Made by a program: the position numbers and the translations under genes. A stretch of DNA of 64,000 bases, taken from the NCBI GenBank assembly GCA_005502925.1, contig SCPD01000002.1:930001-994000 (forward strand), given 5' to 3'. Shown piece after piece: positions 1 through 8,487 of the stretch. The DNA comes from Rhizobiales bacterium Y(2018). GTDB taxonomy: Bacteria; Pseudomonadota; Alphaproteobacteria; Rhizobiales; Aestuariivirgaceae. The notes under the pieces are model-generated. The model was given only the letters and a program-made list of their open reading frames with translations. It was not told where the DNA came from and did not search any database. Within the stretch, counting starts at the first letter, position 1, and every line of letters begins with the position of its first letter.

Positions 1-910
1 ACTGCGGATAGATCGCTTCTTCCACGAGGAAGCGCGAGCCCGAGACGCAGGTCTGGCCGGCCGCGACGAAGGCCGAGAACAGGGCGCCGGCAACCGCTTC
101 GTCGAGCTGGCTGTCGGCGAAGATGACGACCGGTGTTTTGCCGCCGAGCTCCAGCGTGCAGGGCACCAGCCGTTCTGCGGCTGCGGCGGCGACACGTTTG
201 CCGGTGGTGGTGCCACCGGTGAGATCGATGCGGGCGACATGGGGATTGTTCACCAGCGCCGCGCCGGCGGTGGCCCCGCCGGTGACGACATTGACGGCGC
301 CGGCCGGCAGGCCGGCTTCGCGCGCCCATTCGGCGATGAGAAGGGGGGAAACCGGCGCCAGCTCCGATGGCTTGATGACCAGCGTATTGCCGGCGGCAAG
401 TGCCGCCGCGAGTTTCTTCACCAGGATGAGGACCGGGTGGTTCCACGGCGTCAGCAGAGCGCAGACGCCATAGGGGCGGTATTGCGTATAAGTGAGGAAA
501 CCGCCTTTGACGCGGTTCGCTTCGCCTTCGAGGCCGAGGATGATGCCGGCGAAATAATCGAGCCATTCCGGAATGCGGCCCATTTGCGCGCGCATCTCGC
601 GGATCGGCCTTCCGGTCACGGCGGATTCGAGCTCGGCCAGGCCGTCCATGCGCAGGGCGATGATCCGCGCCAGCCCACGCAGCAGGCGGGCGCGTTCCGC
701 CGTATCGGTGGCCACCCAGGCCGGAAAAGCCGCGGCCGCCGCATCACAGGCCGCCGCCACATCGTGGTCTGTTGCTTCGGCGACGGTGGCGATCAGCGTG
801 CCCGTGGCGGGACTGTGCACTTGCCGACGCTCGCCGGTGCCGGTCTGCCATTCGCCGGCGATATGAAGCTTGAAATCGCGAATGTCGGTCAAAGGCACGG
901 ACGCGCTCAC
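1..910 (-). CDS. NAD(P)-dependent aldehyde dehydrogenase, C-terminus cut by window edge
   Basis: Oxidises an aldehyde to the carboxylic acid in the cytoplasm. About 303 N-terminal residues are visible. They include the LTPWNHP-type cofactor stretch, the ELGGKTP motif with the general-base Glu, and GQTCVSGSR with the catalytic Cys just before the window edge, so the active site is intact. The gene starts with GTG, because the upstream ATG one base out of frame runs straight into TGA; a GGAGAAAGG-like ribosome site precedes the GTG. It is divergent from a GntR-type regulator, which may control it. The substrate cannot be told from sequence. Roughly 180 C-terminal residues lie outside the window. 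Confidence 0.9.
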   Translation of the reverse strand, partial: MSASVPLTDIRDFKLHIAGEWQTGTGERRQVHSPATGTLIATVAEATDHDVAAACDAAAAAFPAWVATDTAERARLLRGLARIIALRMDGLAELESAVTGRPIREMRAQMGRIPEWLDYFAGIILGLEGEANRVKGGFLTYTQYRPYGVCALLTPWNHPVLILVKKLAAALAAGNTLVIKPSELAPVSPLLIAEWAREAGLPAGAVNVVTGGATAGAALVNNPHVARIDLTGGTTTGKRVAAAAAERLVPCTLELGGKTPVVIFADSQLDEAVAGALFSAFVAAGQTCVSGSRFLVEEAIYPQ

Positions 911-1009
911 ATCCTTGGCCTTTCTCCAAGGCGGGCCGCGAGGTTTCTGTGCGGAGCGTCGGGAATGAATTGCATCAGGGCGGCGTTTCCGTCATAATTG
1001 GTGCGTACG

Positions 1010-1023
1010 TCGTGTATACACGA
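1010..1023. promoter_or_regulatory. Perfect 14-base palindrome, candidate GntR/FCD operator
   Basis: TCGTGTATACACGA is a perfect palindrome with a GTATAC core, in the intergenic region between the divergent aldehyde dehydrogenase and the FCD-type GntR regulator. FCD regulators often bind short palindromes with such a core, so it is a good candidate for shared auto- and cross-regulation. Binding is inferred. Confidence 0.5.
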
Positions 1024-1217
1024 AGCCTAATGACTCAGCGTAGCGATTGCAAGCCCATTGGAGCCGATCTCACCAGGAGTCTGGCCGCACCGCCCGGAGG
1101 GGCACCGGTCCCGGCATTGTGGGTGCGCTCCAACATATTGATTCGGCGCTATTCCTGCCGCGGGGTGTTTCCACTTCGCGGCAAAGCGCGCTACACAGGA
1201 AGAATACGGGGAATCAC

Positions 1218-1922
1218 ATGAAGAGTGTTCTTGCCGCAGCGCCGGGGCCCGCGAAGAAGGGAAGCACGCGTAAGAAGGGCTGGGCGCTCGGCAGTGATAT
1301 CGGCGCCGATCTCGAGACGCAGATCATCGAGGGCCGCCTGTCCCCCGGCGCCAAGCTCGACGAAGTCACCATCGGCAATCATTATTCCGTGTCGCGCACG
1401 CCGGTGCGCGAGGCCTTGCGGGCGCTGGCCGCCAAGGGTCTGGTCGAATTTCAGCCGCGCATCGGCGCCATCGTGGCGCGCCCGACGGTTGGTGAGGTGA
1501 TGGACCTGTTCGAGGTCGTCGCCGAGCTCGAAGGCGTCGCCGCCCGTCTCGCCTGCGAGCGCATGGATGAGGCGGATGAAAAGCTCATCGTCGAGACGCA
1601 CCATTCCTGCATCGAAGCCGCCTCATCGCTCGATCCGAAGAAATACTATCAGACCAACGGGCAGTTCCACGAGGCGATCCAGAAGGCTGCTCACAATCAG
1701 ATGCTGAGCGAGCAGATCGAGCATTTGAACAAGCGTCTGTCGCCTTATCGCCGCTTCATCACTTTCCGCCCCGGCCGCACCGAGACGGCGCTGCGCGAGC
1801 ATGAAGAAGTCTTCAGCGCGCTCCTCAAGCGCGACGGCGCCGCCGCTTCGACCGCCTTGCGCGATCATGTGCGTGTGCTGGCCGAGGACACGCTGGCGCT
1901 GGCGCGAAGCTTGAAGTTCTAG
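1218..1922 (+). CDS. GntR family (FCD subgroup) transcriptional regulator
   Basis: A 234-residue regulator. The winged helix spans about residues 25-90, with the recognition segment SRTPVREALRAL at about 59-70, and is followed by an all-helical FCD ligand domain (about 95-225). The ATG at 1218 is chosen because an AGGA-rich ribosome site lies just upstream and the protein then has the normal FCD length; the frame is open further upstream but codes for nothing recognisable. FCD regulators usually respond to organic acids or sugar acids and repress nearby catabolic genes. The divergent aldehyde dehydrogenase is the likely target, through the palindrome at 1010-1023. Confidence 0.9.
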   Translation: MKSVLAAAPGPAKKGSTRKKGWALGSDIGADLETQIIEGRLSPGAKLDEVTIGNHYSVSRTPVREALRALAAKGLVEFQPRIGAIVARPTVGEVMDLFEVVAELEGVAARLACERMDEADEKLIVETHHSCIEAASSLDPKKYYQTNGQFHEAIQKAAHNQMLSEQIEHLNKRLSPYRRFITFRPGRTETALREHEEVFSALLKRDGAAASTALRDHVRVLAEDTLALARSLKF

Positions 1923-1937
1923 ATTTACCGCGTCGTA

Positions 1938-2408
1938 TCAATGCGACACGGCGAGGCTCTGTTCGATGGCCAGCACCAGCCTGTCGAAACCCCATCCGGT
2001 GCCGCTGCTGCGGATCTCGGCATCGGCTTCATCCGCGAAGACCGCCTGCTCGGTATAGATCATGCGCGTCTGCTGGTTCGCCGGCGTGAATTCCACCGTG
2101 ACCAGTGACGCCGAGATCTGCCTTGTACCGCTGTTCATGGCGTAGCCATAGACGATCCGTTCGGCCGGCACGATGTCGAAATAGGTGGCGCGGAAACTGT
2201 TCTCGATGCCGTCCGGCGTCCGCCAGCGCACCCGTTCCGAGCCGTCGATGCGGAAATCGAAGTGGTCCTCCTCGACCGTCCAATCCGGATGGCAGCTGGT
2301 CCATTGCCGCTTGTTTTTGTGTTCCGCCCAGAAGCGGAAGGCATGGCGCGGGCTGCCCGGCAGGCCGCGCTCGATCACGAAACTCGTATGGTGGACAAGA
2401 ATACCCAT
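1938..2408 (-). CDS. SRPBCC/AHSA1-domain protein
   Basis: A 156-residue START-like (SRPBCC, AHSA1) helix-grip protein, recognisable from the N-terminal hydrophobic strand followed by PxxxFRFWAEH and the RATYFDIVPAERIVYGY segment. Such proteins bind small hydrophobic ligands in a deep cavity. It begins one base after the stop of an ArsR regulator, forming the common ArsR-AHSA1 pair, and is the last gene of a GST-ArsR-AHSA1 operon. The ligand is unknown. Confidence 0.85.
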   Translation of the reverse strand: MGILVHHTSFVIERGLPGSPRHAFRFWAEHKNKRQWTSCHPDWTVEEDHFDFRIDGSERVRWRTPDGIENSFRATYFDIVPAERIVYGYAMNSGTRQISASLVTVEFTPANQQTRMIYTEQAVFADEADAEIRSSGTGWGFDRLVLAIEQSLAVSH

Positions 2409-2409
2409 G

Positions 2410-2742
2410 TCAGTCGTCTTTCTCCGGTGTTTCGGTCATGGCCTCGACCAGGCGGTCGAAGGCTTTGTTCATCTGCGTTTCGCGTTGGCGCACCCACTGT
2501 GCGACGGCGGCGAGCGCATCGGGCCGCATCTGGTAGGTGCGCACCCGGCCTGATTTCTCCGAGCGCACCAGGCCGCCATCCTCGAGCACCTTGAGATGCT
2601 TGAGCGCCGAGGGCAGCGCAATGGCGATCGGTTCGGCCAGTTCGCTGACCGTGGCGGGCCCACGCGAAAGCTGCTCCACCATGCTGCGCCGATAGGGATC
2701 GGCGAGTGCATGGAAGAGGCGGTCGAATTGCTCGGCTTTCAT
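2410..2742 (-). CDS. ArsR family transcriptional regulator
   Basis: A 110-residue winged-helix repressor. It opens with the typical FHALADPYRRSMVEQL first helix; the recognition helix lies around SALKHLKVLEDGGLV (about residues 46-60), followed by the wing. No cysteine-type metal site is seen, so it belongs to the ArsR/SdpR-like group paired with AHSA1 proteins rather than to metal sensors. It lies 3 bases after the GST and 1 base before the AHSA1 gene. The palindrome upstream of the GST (3443-3464) is the most likely operator of the whole operon. Confidence 0.9.
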   Translation of the reverse strand: MKAEQFDRLFHALADPYRRSMVEQLSRGPATVSELAEPIAIALPSALKHLKVLEDGGLVRSEKSGRVRTYQMRPDALAAVAQWVRQRETQMNKAFDRLVEAMTETPEKDD

Positions 2743-2745
2743 GCT

Positions 2746-3426
2746 CTATCCATCCAGATAATGTGCCGGCATCGCCTCGCGATAGGGGAACATTGAAAAA
2801 TACGGCCGCGCTTCGGCGATGACGCGTGCGACCGACGGCCGTTCCAGCAATCGATCCCGATAGCCGGCAAGTTGATGCTGGCCGTCTTTGAACGGGTGGA
2901 CGAAAGCGGCGTAGAACAGGCTCGGCGCCGCGGCGCAGTCGGCGAGGGTGAAGTCATCGCCGGTCGCCCAGCGCTGCGCCGACATCTGCCCCTCGATCAT
3001 GCCATAGGCCGTATCGAGCAGGCGGCGCGCCTCGGCCACGCCATATGGATCGGACTGACCCTCGGGGCGGATACGGTCGGTGACGATCTTGCCCACCGGC
3101 ACATTCACATAAAGATCGAAGAAGCGGTCCCACAGCCGCGCCTGAAGCCGCGCTTCAGGGTCGGCGGGCAGCAAAGTGACCGGCCCCGGATAATGCTCCT
3201 GCAGATATTCGATGATGATGCTGGTCTCGGGGATGACGCGCTCCACCGCCGCATCGAACAGCACCGGCATCTTGCCCACCGGCCAGCGCTCTATGTGAGC
3301 GGCGGCCGATCCCGGGTCAGCGAGATCGACCGTCTCGGCGCGGAACGGCGTGCCGTTTTCATAAAGCGCGATCAGCACTTTGTGACAGAAGGAGGCGAGC
3401 GGGTGGCTGTAGAGCGTGAGCGACAT
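2746..3426 (-). CDS. Glutathione S-transferase family protein
   Basis: A 226-residue cytosolic GST. The thioredoxin-fold N-terminal domain begins LTLYSHPLASFCHKV, with the catalytic Ser/Cys region near residues 10-13, the cis-Pro at VGKMPVLFD and the glutathione-binding PETSIIIEYL segment. The helical C-terminal domain carries the N-capping motif DDFTLADCAAAP. The ATG at 3426 gives the canonical N-terminus. A TTG 15 bases upstream has a closer AAGGAA ribosome site and is a real alternative. It is the first gene of the GST-ArsR-AHSA1 operon and probably serves detoxification. Confidence 0.88.
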   Translation of the reverse strand: MSLTLYSHPLASFCHKVLIALYENGTPFRAETVDLADPGSAAAHIERWPVGKMPVLFDAAVERVIPETSIIIEYLQEHYPGPVTLLPADPEARLQARLWDRFFDLYVNVPVGKIVTDRIRPEGQSDPYGVAEARRLLDTAYGMIEGQMSAQRWATGDDFTLADCAAAPSLFYAAFVHPFKDGQHQLAGYRDRLLERPSVARVIAEARPYFSMFPYREAMPAHYLDG

Positions 3427-3442
3427 CGGCAGGCGCACCAAA

Positions 3443-3464
3443 TAGTTTCCTTGATTGGAAACTA
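3443..3464. promoter_or_regulatory. Inverted repeat operator upstream of the GST-ArsR-AHSA1 operon
   Basis: Perfect 8-base arms TAGTTTCC and GGAAACTA separated by 6 bases, overlapping the ribosome-site region of the GST gene. The same arm sequence recurs at 3496-3515. It is probably the site of the ArsR repressor encoded inside the operon. Binding is inferred. Confidence 0.6.
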
Positions 3465-3495
3465 ATATTCCAATATGAGTGCCGGCGCAATAGAT

Positions 3496-3515
3496 AGTTT
3501 CCGGATCAGGAAACT
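3496..3515. promoter_or_regulatory. Second copy of the AGTTTCC/GGAAACT inverted repeat
   Basis: Arms AGTTTCC and GGAAACT, again separated by exactly 6 bases; its centre is 52 bases from that of the copy at 3443-3464. It lies upstream of the divergent GFA-type gene and may bring that gene under the same repressor. Confidence 0.55.
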
Positions 3516-3602
3516 GTTTAGGACAAAGCGGTTAAACTATCTCGGGCTTGTCAAATCCGCTAAGACCCTGCCGCGATTGCGCATCCTGGACCGGAGCGAA
3601 CC

Positions 3603-4025
3603 ATGCGGACAGGCGGATGCCTATGCGGAGCCTGCAAATACGAAATCGACGGTGATCCGGTGGCCGTCGCCCACTGCCATTGCATCGACTGCCAGAAGCT
3701 GACGGGTGCGGGCCATGCGACCGGAGCGATGTTCGCCGAAGATCGAATTCGCCTGTCCGGCCCGAGCACGAGCTATTCGATGCCGGCGGAGAGCGGGAAC
3801 AAGGTCACGCGGGTCTTCTGCAGCACATGCGGCAGTCCGCTGTTCGGCAGGAACTCGGGCATGCCCGGATATATGACCGTGTCTCTGGGCACCCTCGACT
3901 CCTCCGATGATCTGACGCCGCAGGTCGTGCTGTTCGCACGGTCGCGTCGCCCATGGGACATCATGGATGAGGCGCTGCCTACCTACGCGACCCAGCCCGA
4001 TTGGAAGCCGAGCCGCGCCGACTGA
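3603..4025 (+). CDS. GFA/CENP-V family zinc protein
   Basis: A 140-residue glutathione-dependent formaldehyde-activating-like (GFA) fold protein. The paired zinc ligands are visible: C6 and C8 with C73 and C76 (structural site), and C25, C27 and C30 (second site). Family members are often annotated as S-(hydroxymethyl)glutathione synthase, but most have no proven function. It starts after a GGAG ribosome site and is divergent from a glutathione S-transferase operon with a shared operator type, which fits a glutathione-linked detoxification role by inference. Confidence 0.85.
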   Translation: MRTGGCLCGACKYEIDGDPVAVAHCHCIDCQKLTGAGHATGAMFAEDRIRLSGPSTSYSMPAESGNKVTRVFCSTCGSPLFGRNSGMPGYMTVSLGTLDSSDDLTPQVVLFARSRRPWDIMDEALPTYATQPDWKPSRAD

Positions 4026-4101
4026 AGGCGCTTCTTTGGTGCTGCTCCCGGACCCCGTTAGTGATTGATTTTGTTAATTTAATTACTCTTCTTGTCTGTT
4101 G

Positions 4102-4133
4102 TATAGTCAATGACTATATTGCAGTCACTGACT
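4102..4133. promoter_or_regulatory. Two adjacent palindromes, candidate FitA/VapB autoregulatory operator
   Basis: TATAGTCA-A-TGACTATA (4102-4118) is a perfect inverted repeat with a one-base centre. AGTCA-C-TGACT (4123-4133) repeats the same half-site. Four AGTCA/TGACT half-sites lie directly before the antitoxin ribosome site. This is typical of co-repression by an RHH antitoxin and PIN toxin complex. Binding is inferred. Confidence 0.6.
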
Positions 4134-4146
4134 TATGGAGGTGATC

Positions 4147-4395
4147 ATGGCCGTGATGACCATTCGCAACATCGACGATGCCATCAAGAAGAGGCTCAGA
4201 GTGCGTGCGGCGATGCATGGTAAGTCCATGGAGGATGAAGCGCGCGACATTCTTCGCGCCGCTCTCTCGACTGAGGCGCCGCGCCCTCGAAGCCTGGGTC
4301 GCGCAATACACGATCGCTTTGCCGCTCTTGGCGGGGTGGACGTACCGCAGGTGCCGCGCGAGGCCGTGCGGCCGCCGGTCGACTTTGAAGAATGA
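4147..4395 (+). CDS. FitA-like ribbon-helix-helix antitoxin
   Basis: An 82-residue antitoxin. The N-terminal ribbon-helix-helix (about residues 1-45, starting MAVMTIRNIDDAIKKRL) binds DNA. The proline-rich C-terminus (VPQVPREAVRPPVDFEE) is the usual tail that threads into the toxin active site. The start at 4147 is fixed by the near-perfect GGAGGTGATC ribosome site; an in-frame ATG 12 bases upstream would put the ribosome site inside the gene. It overlaps the PIN toxin by four bases (ATGA), so the two are translationally coupled. Confidence 0.88.
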   Translation: MAVMTIRNIDDAIKKRLRVRAAMHGKSMEDEARDILRAALSTEAPRPRSLGRAIHDRFAALGGVDVPQVPREAVRPPVDFEE

Positions 4396-4817
4396 TCGTC
4401 CTGGACACCAATGTCGTTTCCGAGCTCATGCGGGCGAAGCCGGATGCGCGGGTAATGGCTTGGTTCGAACAGCAGCCCTCCGCCGGACTGTTCACGACGT
4501 CGCTCACCCAGGCTGAGATCTTCTACGGCCTGGCCTTGCTCCCCGACGGCCAGCGCCGCCAAGCTCTGATGGCGGCCGCGCGTTTGATGTTCGATGAGGA
4601 TTTCGCCGGGCGCATCCTGCCTTTCGATGTCGAGGCGGCGTCGATCTATCCCGAGATCGCTGCCGGTCGACGCCAGATCGGCAAACCGATCAGCCAGTTC
4701 GATGCGCAGATAGCCGCCATCGTCCGCTCGCGTGGCGCGCGGCTTGCGACACGCAATATGCGCGACTTCTCGGATTGCGGAATTACGATCGCCGACCCCT
4801 GGACGGAAGCTACCTGA
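4392..4817 (+). CDS. FitB/VapC-like PIN domain RNase toxin
   Basis: A 141-residue PIN-domain ribonuclease, the toxin of the pair. The acidic metal-binding residues are visible at D5 (MIVLDTNVVSE), E42, D104 and D125. PIN toxins cleave RNA with Mg or Mn and are neutralised by the cognate antitoxin, whose gene overlaps this one at its start. Length and motifs are complete, so the toxin is probably functional. The gene is convergent with tex; the two stop codons abut. Confidence 0.9.
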   Translation: MIVLDTNVVSELMRAKPDARVMAWFEQQPSAGLFTTSLTQAEIFYGLALLPDGQRRQALMAAARLMFDEDFAGRILPFDVEAASIYPEIAAGRRQIGKPISQFDAQIAAIVRSRGARLATRNMRDFSDCGITIADPWTEAT

Positions 4818-7154
4818 TCACCGCTTCTCTTTGCCCGCTGTGAAGCCCGCCTGCCGCAAGGCATCCGCCAGGGCGCCACCGGCGGAGGAAGATGACTTGT
4901 CCTTGCCGCCTTGCGGGCCGGCATAGCCGCGCTTCGGCGCATTGCGGTCGCCGGCGCTCGAGTTGCGCGGCGGCTGGCTGCCCACTTCATCGTCGAGCCG
5001 CATCGTCAGGCTGATACGCTTGCGCGGCTTGTCGACTTCGAGAACCTTCACCCGCACGATATCGCCGGGTTTTACCACCTGGCGCGGGTCTTTCACGAAG
5101 GTCTTCGACAAAGCGGAAATATGCACGAGCCCGTCCTGATGCACGCCGATATCGACGAAGGCGCCAAAGGCGGCGACATTGGTGACCACGCCTTCCAGCA
5201 CCATGCCGGACTCGAGATCGTTCATCGTTTCGATGCCGGCCTTGAATTCCGCCGTCTTGAAGGCGGGGCGGGGATCGCGGCCGGGCTTTTCCAATTCGCG
5301 CAGGATGTCGGTGACGGTCGGCAGGCCGAATTTTTCGTCGACGAAGGACCTGGGGGCGAGGCCGCGCAGCACCGGCGCATTGCCGATCAGGAGCTTGATG
5401 TCGTTCTTGGTCGCCTCGATGATGCGGCGCACCACCGGATAGGATTCGGGATGCACGCCTGAGGCGTCGAGCGGATCGTCGCCGCCATTGATGCGCAGGA
5501 AGCCGGCGCATTGCTCGAAGGCCTTGGGACCGAGCCGCGGTACTTCTTTCAGCGACTGGCGCGAGGCGAAGCGGCCATGCGCGTCGCGATGGGTGATGAT
5601 ATTCTGCGCCAGCGACTCGCCGATGCCCGAGACGCGCGCCAGCAGGGGCGCGGAGGCGGTGTTGAGATCGACACCGACGCCGTTCACGCAATCCTCGACC
5701 ACCGCATCGAGCGAGCGCGACAGTTTGTATTCGCTGAGATCATGCTGATACTGGCCGACGCCGATCGATTTCGGATCGATCTTCACCAGCTCCGCCAGCG
5801 GGTCCTGCAGCCTGCGCGCGATCGACACGGCGCCGCGCAAGGTCACATCGAGGCCGGGGAGTTCTTCAGAAGCATAGGCCGAAGCCGAGTAGACCGAGGC
5901 GCCCGCTTCCGACACCACGATCTTGTTGAGCTTCGGATTGGCGAGCCTTTTCACGAGCTCCGTCGCGAGCTTGTCGGTCTCGCGCGAGGCCGTGCCATTG
6001 CCGATGGCGATCAGCTCGACCTTGTGCTCGAGCACCAGCTTGCCGAGGATCGCGAGCGACTCGTCCCAGCGCTGCTGCGGCTCATGCGGAAAGATGGCGG
6101 TCGTCGCCACGACCTTGCCGGTGGCATCGACCACCGCCACTTTGACGCCGGTGCGGAAGCCCGGATCGAGGCCGAGCGTCGGCCGGGCGCCGGCGGGAGC
6201 CGCCAGCAGGAGATCGCGCAGATTGGCGGCGAAGACGCGCACCGCTTCTTCCTCGGCCGCCGTCCACAGGCGCAGGCGCAGATCGATCGACAGAGTGATG
6301 AAGATCTTGGTGCGCCAAGCCCAGCGCACCGTTTCGGTGAGCCACTTGTCGCCGGGGCGGCCCTGGTCGATGATCGCGTAGCTGCGCATGATACGCTGCT
6401 CATAGGTGCTGACCGTCGGCCTCGTCGCCGGATCGTCCGGCTCGACGATGAGGCTCAGGATCTCCTCGCGCTCGCCGCGGAACAGCGCCAGCACGCGATG
6501 CGACGGCATCTTGGTGAAGGCTTCCGAGAACTCGAAATAGTCGCTGAACTTGGCGCCGGCTTCCTTCTTGCCGTCGCGCACTTCCGACTTGAGCCGCGCA
6601 TTGGCCCACAGCTCCTCGCGCAAGGTGCCGATGAGATCGGCGTTCTCGGCGAAGCGTTCGATGAGAATGGAACGCGCTCCATCGAGCGCCGCCGCCACGT
6701 CGGCGACATTCTTGTCGGCCGAGACATAAGGCTCGGCGGCGACCTTGGGATCGTTCGAAGGATCGCTCAACAGCAGGTCGGCGAGTGGCATCAGGCCCGC
6801 TTCCTTGGCGATCTCGGCTTTGGTGCGGCGCTTCGGCTTATAGGGAAGATAGATGTCTTCGAGGCGGCCTTTGCTGTCGGCGGCCATGATCTGGGCTTCG
6901 AGCGCCGTGTCGAGCTTGCCTTGCTCGCGCACCGACTCGAGGATGACCTTGCGCCGGTCCTCGAGCTCGCGCAGATAACGCAGCCTCTCTTCCAGCGTGC
7001 GCAATTGCGCATCGTCGAGCGAGCCGGTGATTTCCTTGCGGTAGCGCGCGATGAAGGGCACGGTGGCGCCGCCGTCGATCAGCTCGACCGTGGCGGTGAC
7101 CTGCTGCTCCCTCACATTGAGTTCTTGGGCGATGCGCGCGTGAATGGAAACCAC
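4818..7154 (-). CDS. tex: Tex, RNA-binding transcription accessory protein
   Basis: A protein of about 778 residues with the full Tex architecture: N-terminal helical domain with [13 protein letters not shown], YqgF/RNase-H-like domain (around [17 protein letters not shown]), two HhH motifs ([21 protein letters not shown]), and a C-terminal S1 RNA-binding domain ([21 protein letters not shown]). After S1 comes a short low-complexity basic tail. Tex affects transcription and RNA turnover. No ATG is available at the N-terminus; the GTG at 7154 has a well-spaced GAGG site, and the GTG at 7163 is the longer alternative. No operon partner is apparent. Confidence 0.95.
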   Translation of the reverse strand: MVSIHARIAQELNVREQQVTATVELIDGGATVPFIARYRKEITGSLDDAQLRTLEERLRYLRELEDRRKVILESVREQGKLDTALEAQIMAADSKGRLEDIYLPYKPKRRTKAEIAKEAGLMPLADLLLSDPSNDPKVAAEPYVSADKNVADVAAALDGARSILIERFAENADLIGTLREELWANARLKSEVRDGKKEAGAKFSDYFEFSEAFTKMPSHRVLALFRGEREEILSLIVEPDDPATRPTVSTYEQRIMRSYAIIDQGRPGDKWLTETVRWAWRTKIFITLSIDLRLRLWTAAEEEAVRVFAANLRDLLLAAPAGARPTLGLDPGFRTGVKVAVVDATGKVVATTAIFPHEPQQRWDESLAILGKLVLEHKVELIAIGNGTASRETDKLATELVKRLANPKLNKIVVSEAGASVYSASAYASEELPGLDVTLRGAVSIARRLQDPLAELVKIDPKSIGVGQYQHDLSEYKLSRSLDAVVEDCVNGVGVDLNTASAPLLARVSGIGESLAQNIITHRDAHGRFASRQSLKEVPRLGPKAFEQCAGFLRINGGDDPLDASGVHPESYPVVRRIIEATKNDIKLLIGNAPVLRGLAPRSFVDEKFGLPTVTDILRELEKPGRDPRPAFKTAEFKAGIETMNDLESGMVLEGVVTNVAAFGAFVDIGVHQDGLVHISALSKTFVKDPRQVVKPGDIVRVKVLEVDKPRKRISLTMRLDDEVGSQPPRNSSAGDRNAPKRGYAGPQGGKDKSSSSAGGALADALRQAGFTAGKEKR

Positions 7155-7303
7155 TGATGACACCTCTTCGACTGGATGGGCGAGACTGCCGCCACATCAA
7201 GGCGCGGTTATGGACGCCGCCGCTTTGATTCTTCAAGGCGATCATTTTGCTGCCAACAGCTTGATCTTGGGCCCGAAATATGGGGTGGGAGCTGGGCTAG
7301 CCT

Positions 7304-7996
7304 TCAGGCATAGGCCACCCAGCCGCGCCAGGTAAAGGCGGCGTAGAACAGGCTGATCTTCGTGAAACCGGCGTCGCGCAGGATCGCTTCGTCCTCTTCC
7401 GGGTCGAGCGTTTCGAGACGGGCGGCGATGGCCGCCCGAGCAATTTCTGCCTTGTCGGGCGGGGCGCCGGCGGCGATCGCGAAAGCGGCGTAGCGTGACA
7501 GCCAGAGCGCCCGCTCATCCGTGTGCTGTGGAAAGCTCGAATGCGCGGCCACAAAGGGAGCGCCGGGCTTCAGGCGGCGATGGATCTGCGAGAGCGTGCG
7601 CCGTCTTTCGGCGGGCGCCAGGAAGTGCAAGGTCAACAGGCAGGCGGCCGCGTCGAACGGACCTTCCGGCGCATCGTCGATATATCCTTGATGCAGGCGC
7701 GTGCGTGCCGTGTGCGGTCCGAGCGTCTGCTCGGCGAGCTTCAGCATTTCGACGGCCGGGTCGACGCCATCGAAGGTCCACTGCGGCTGCGTCTCGGCGA
7801 AGGCTTTCAATTCCAGGCCGCCACCGGCGCCAAGCACCAGCACTCGGGCATGGCGTGGCGCCCGCTCGGCGATAAGGAGGCCCGACATGCGATGCAGATC
7901 GGCGAAACCCGGCACGAAACGCGGCGGCCCCTCGGCGTAACGCGCCACCGCATCGGGGTCGGAGAAATGGGCCAGCAGTTGCGTGTCGTTGTTCAT
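7304..7996 (-). CDS. Class I SAM-dependent methyltransferase
   Basis: A 230-residue Rossmann-fold methyltransferase. Motif I is [15 protein letters not shown] (about residues 43-57), the acidic ribose-binding residue follows in [11 protein letters not shown], and the LLTLHFL and LKPGAPFV motifs come later. The ATG at 7996 overlaps the stop of the upstream Rrf2 regulator by four bases, which fixes both the start and the operon. The upstream extension of this frame overlaps the Rrf2 gene and is not coding. The substrate is unknown. The Rrf2 regulator probably controls both genes. Confidence 0.85.
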   Translation of the reverse strand: MNNDTQLLAHFSDPDAVARYAEGPPRFVPGFADLHRMSGLLIAERAPRHARVLVLGAGGGLELKAFAETQPQWTFDGVDPAVEMLKLAEQTLGPHTARTRLHQGYIDDAPEGPFDAAACLLTLHFLAPAERRRTLSQIHRRLKPGAPFVAAHSSFPQHTDERALWLSRYAAFAIAAGAPPDKAEIARAAIAARLETLDPEEDEAILRDAGFTKISLFYAAFTWRGWVAYA

Positions 7997-8448
7997 GCGT
8001 GCGCCTTGGGCCGCGTGCGGCCGCGGGCAGCGAGGCGGCTGTGGAAGTCGGCGCTCAGCTGGGCAAGTGTTACATCGCCGAGACGCGCCAGGAGCATCGC
8101 TTCCACTTCGTGAAAGACCGGGCTCAGCGCGGCATTGACCGCCTGCTCGACAAGACAGCCGGGTTCCGCCGTGCGGTTGCCGATGGCGAGCAGCGGTGGG
8201 CTGTCGAGTGCGACATAGACATCGCGCAATGTCAGCTTCGTCAGATCGCAGGAAAGCGACCACCCGCCGCCATGTCCCTTCTCGGAGCGCACATAGCCTT
8301 GGTCTCTGAGGCCGGCCATGATCCGCCGGATCACCACCGGATTAGTGGCCATGGCCTTGGCCAGCATCTCGGATGTTGCGGCCTTCGGCGTCTCGGCCAT
8401 ATGCAGCAGAATGTGAAGTACGCCCGATAGTCGGCTGTCTCGTTTCAT
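7993..8448 (-). CDS. Rrf2 family transcriptional regulator
   Basis: A 151-residue Rrf2 winged-helix protein ([17 protein letters not shown] opening, recognition helix near [17 protein letters not shown], wing [13 protein letters not shown]). Only two cysteines are present, not the three-Cys cluster of IscR or NsrR, so iron-sulfur sensing of that kind is unlikely; it is closer to the YwnA/CymR-like branch. The start codon lies inside a perfect inverted repeat (8446-8468), pointing to autorepression. It is translationally coupled to the downstream methyltransferase. Confidence 0.9.
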   Translation of the reverse strand: MKRDSRLSGVLHILLHMAETPKAATSEMLAKAMATNPVVIRRIMAGLRDQGYVRSEKGHGGGWSLSCDLTKLTLRDVYVALDSPPLLAIGNRTAEPGCLVEQAVNAALSPVFHEVEAMLLARLGDVTLAQLSADFHSRLAARGRTRPKAHA

Positions 8449-8468
8449 GTAACTTCATATGTTACATG
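8446..8468. promoter_or_regulatory. Perfect inverted repeat over the Rrf2 start codon
   Basis: Arms CATGTAAC and GTTACATG separated by 7 bases. The outermost bases include the regulator's own ATG, so bound protein would block translation-start-proximal transcription. This is the probable autoregulatory operator of the Rrf2 gene. Confidence 0.6.
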
Positions 8469-8487
8469 ATGTCGCGAGAATCAAGCC

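Noticed and set aside
5511-7157. 548-codon open frame antisense to tex
   Set aside because: Composition is typical of an antisense shadow of a GC-rich gene (Arg, Ala, His rich, no domain) while the tex frame has full domain support.
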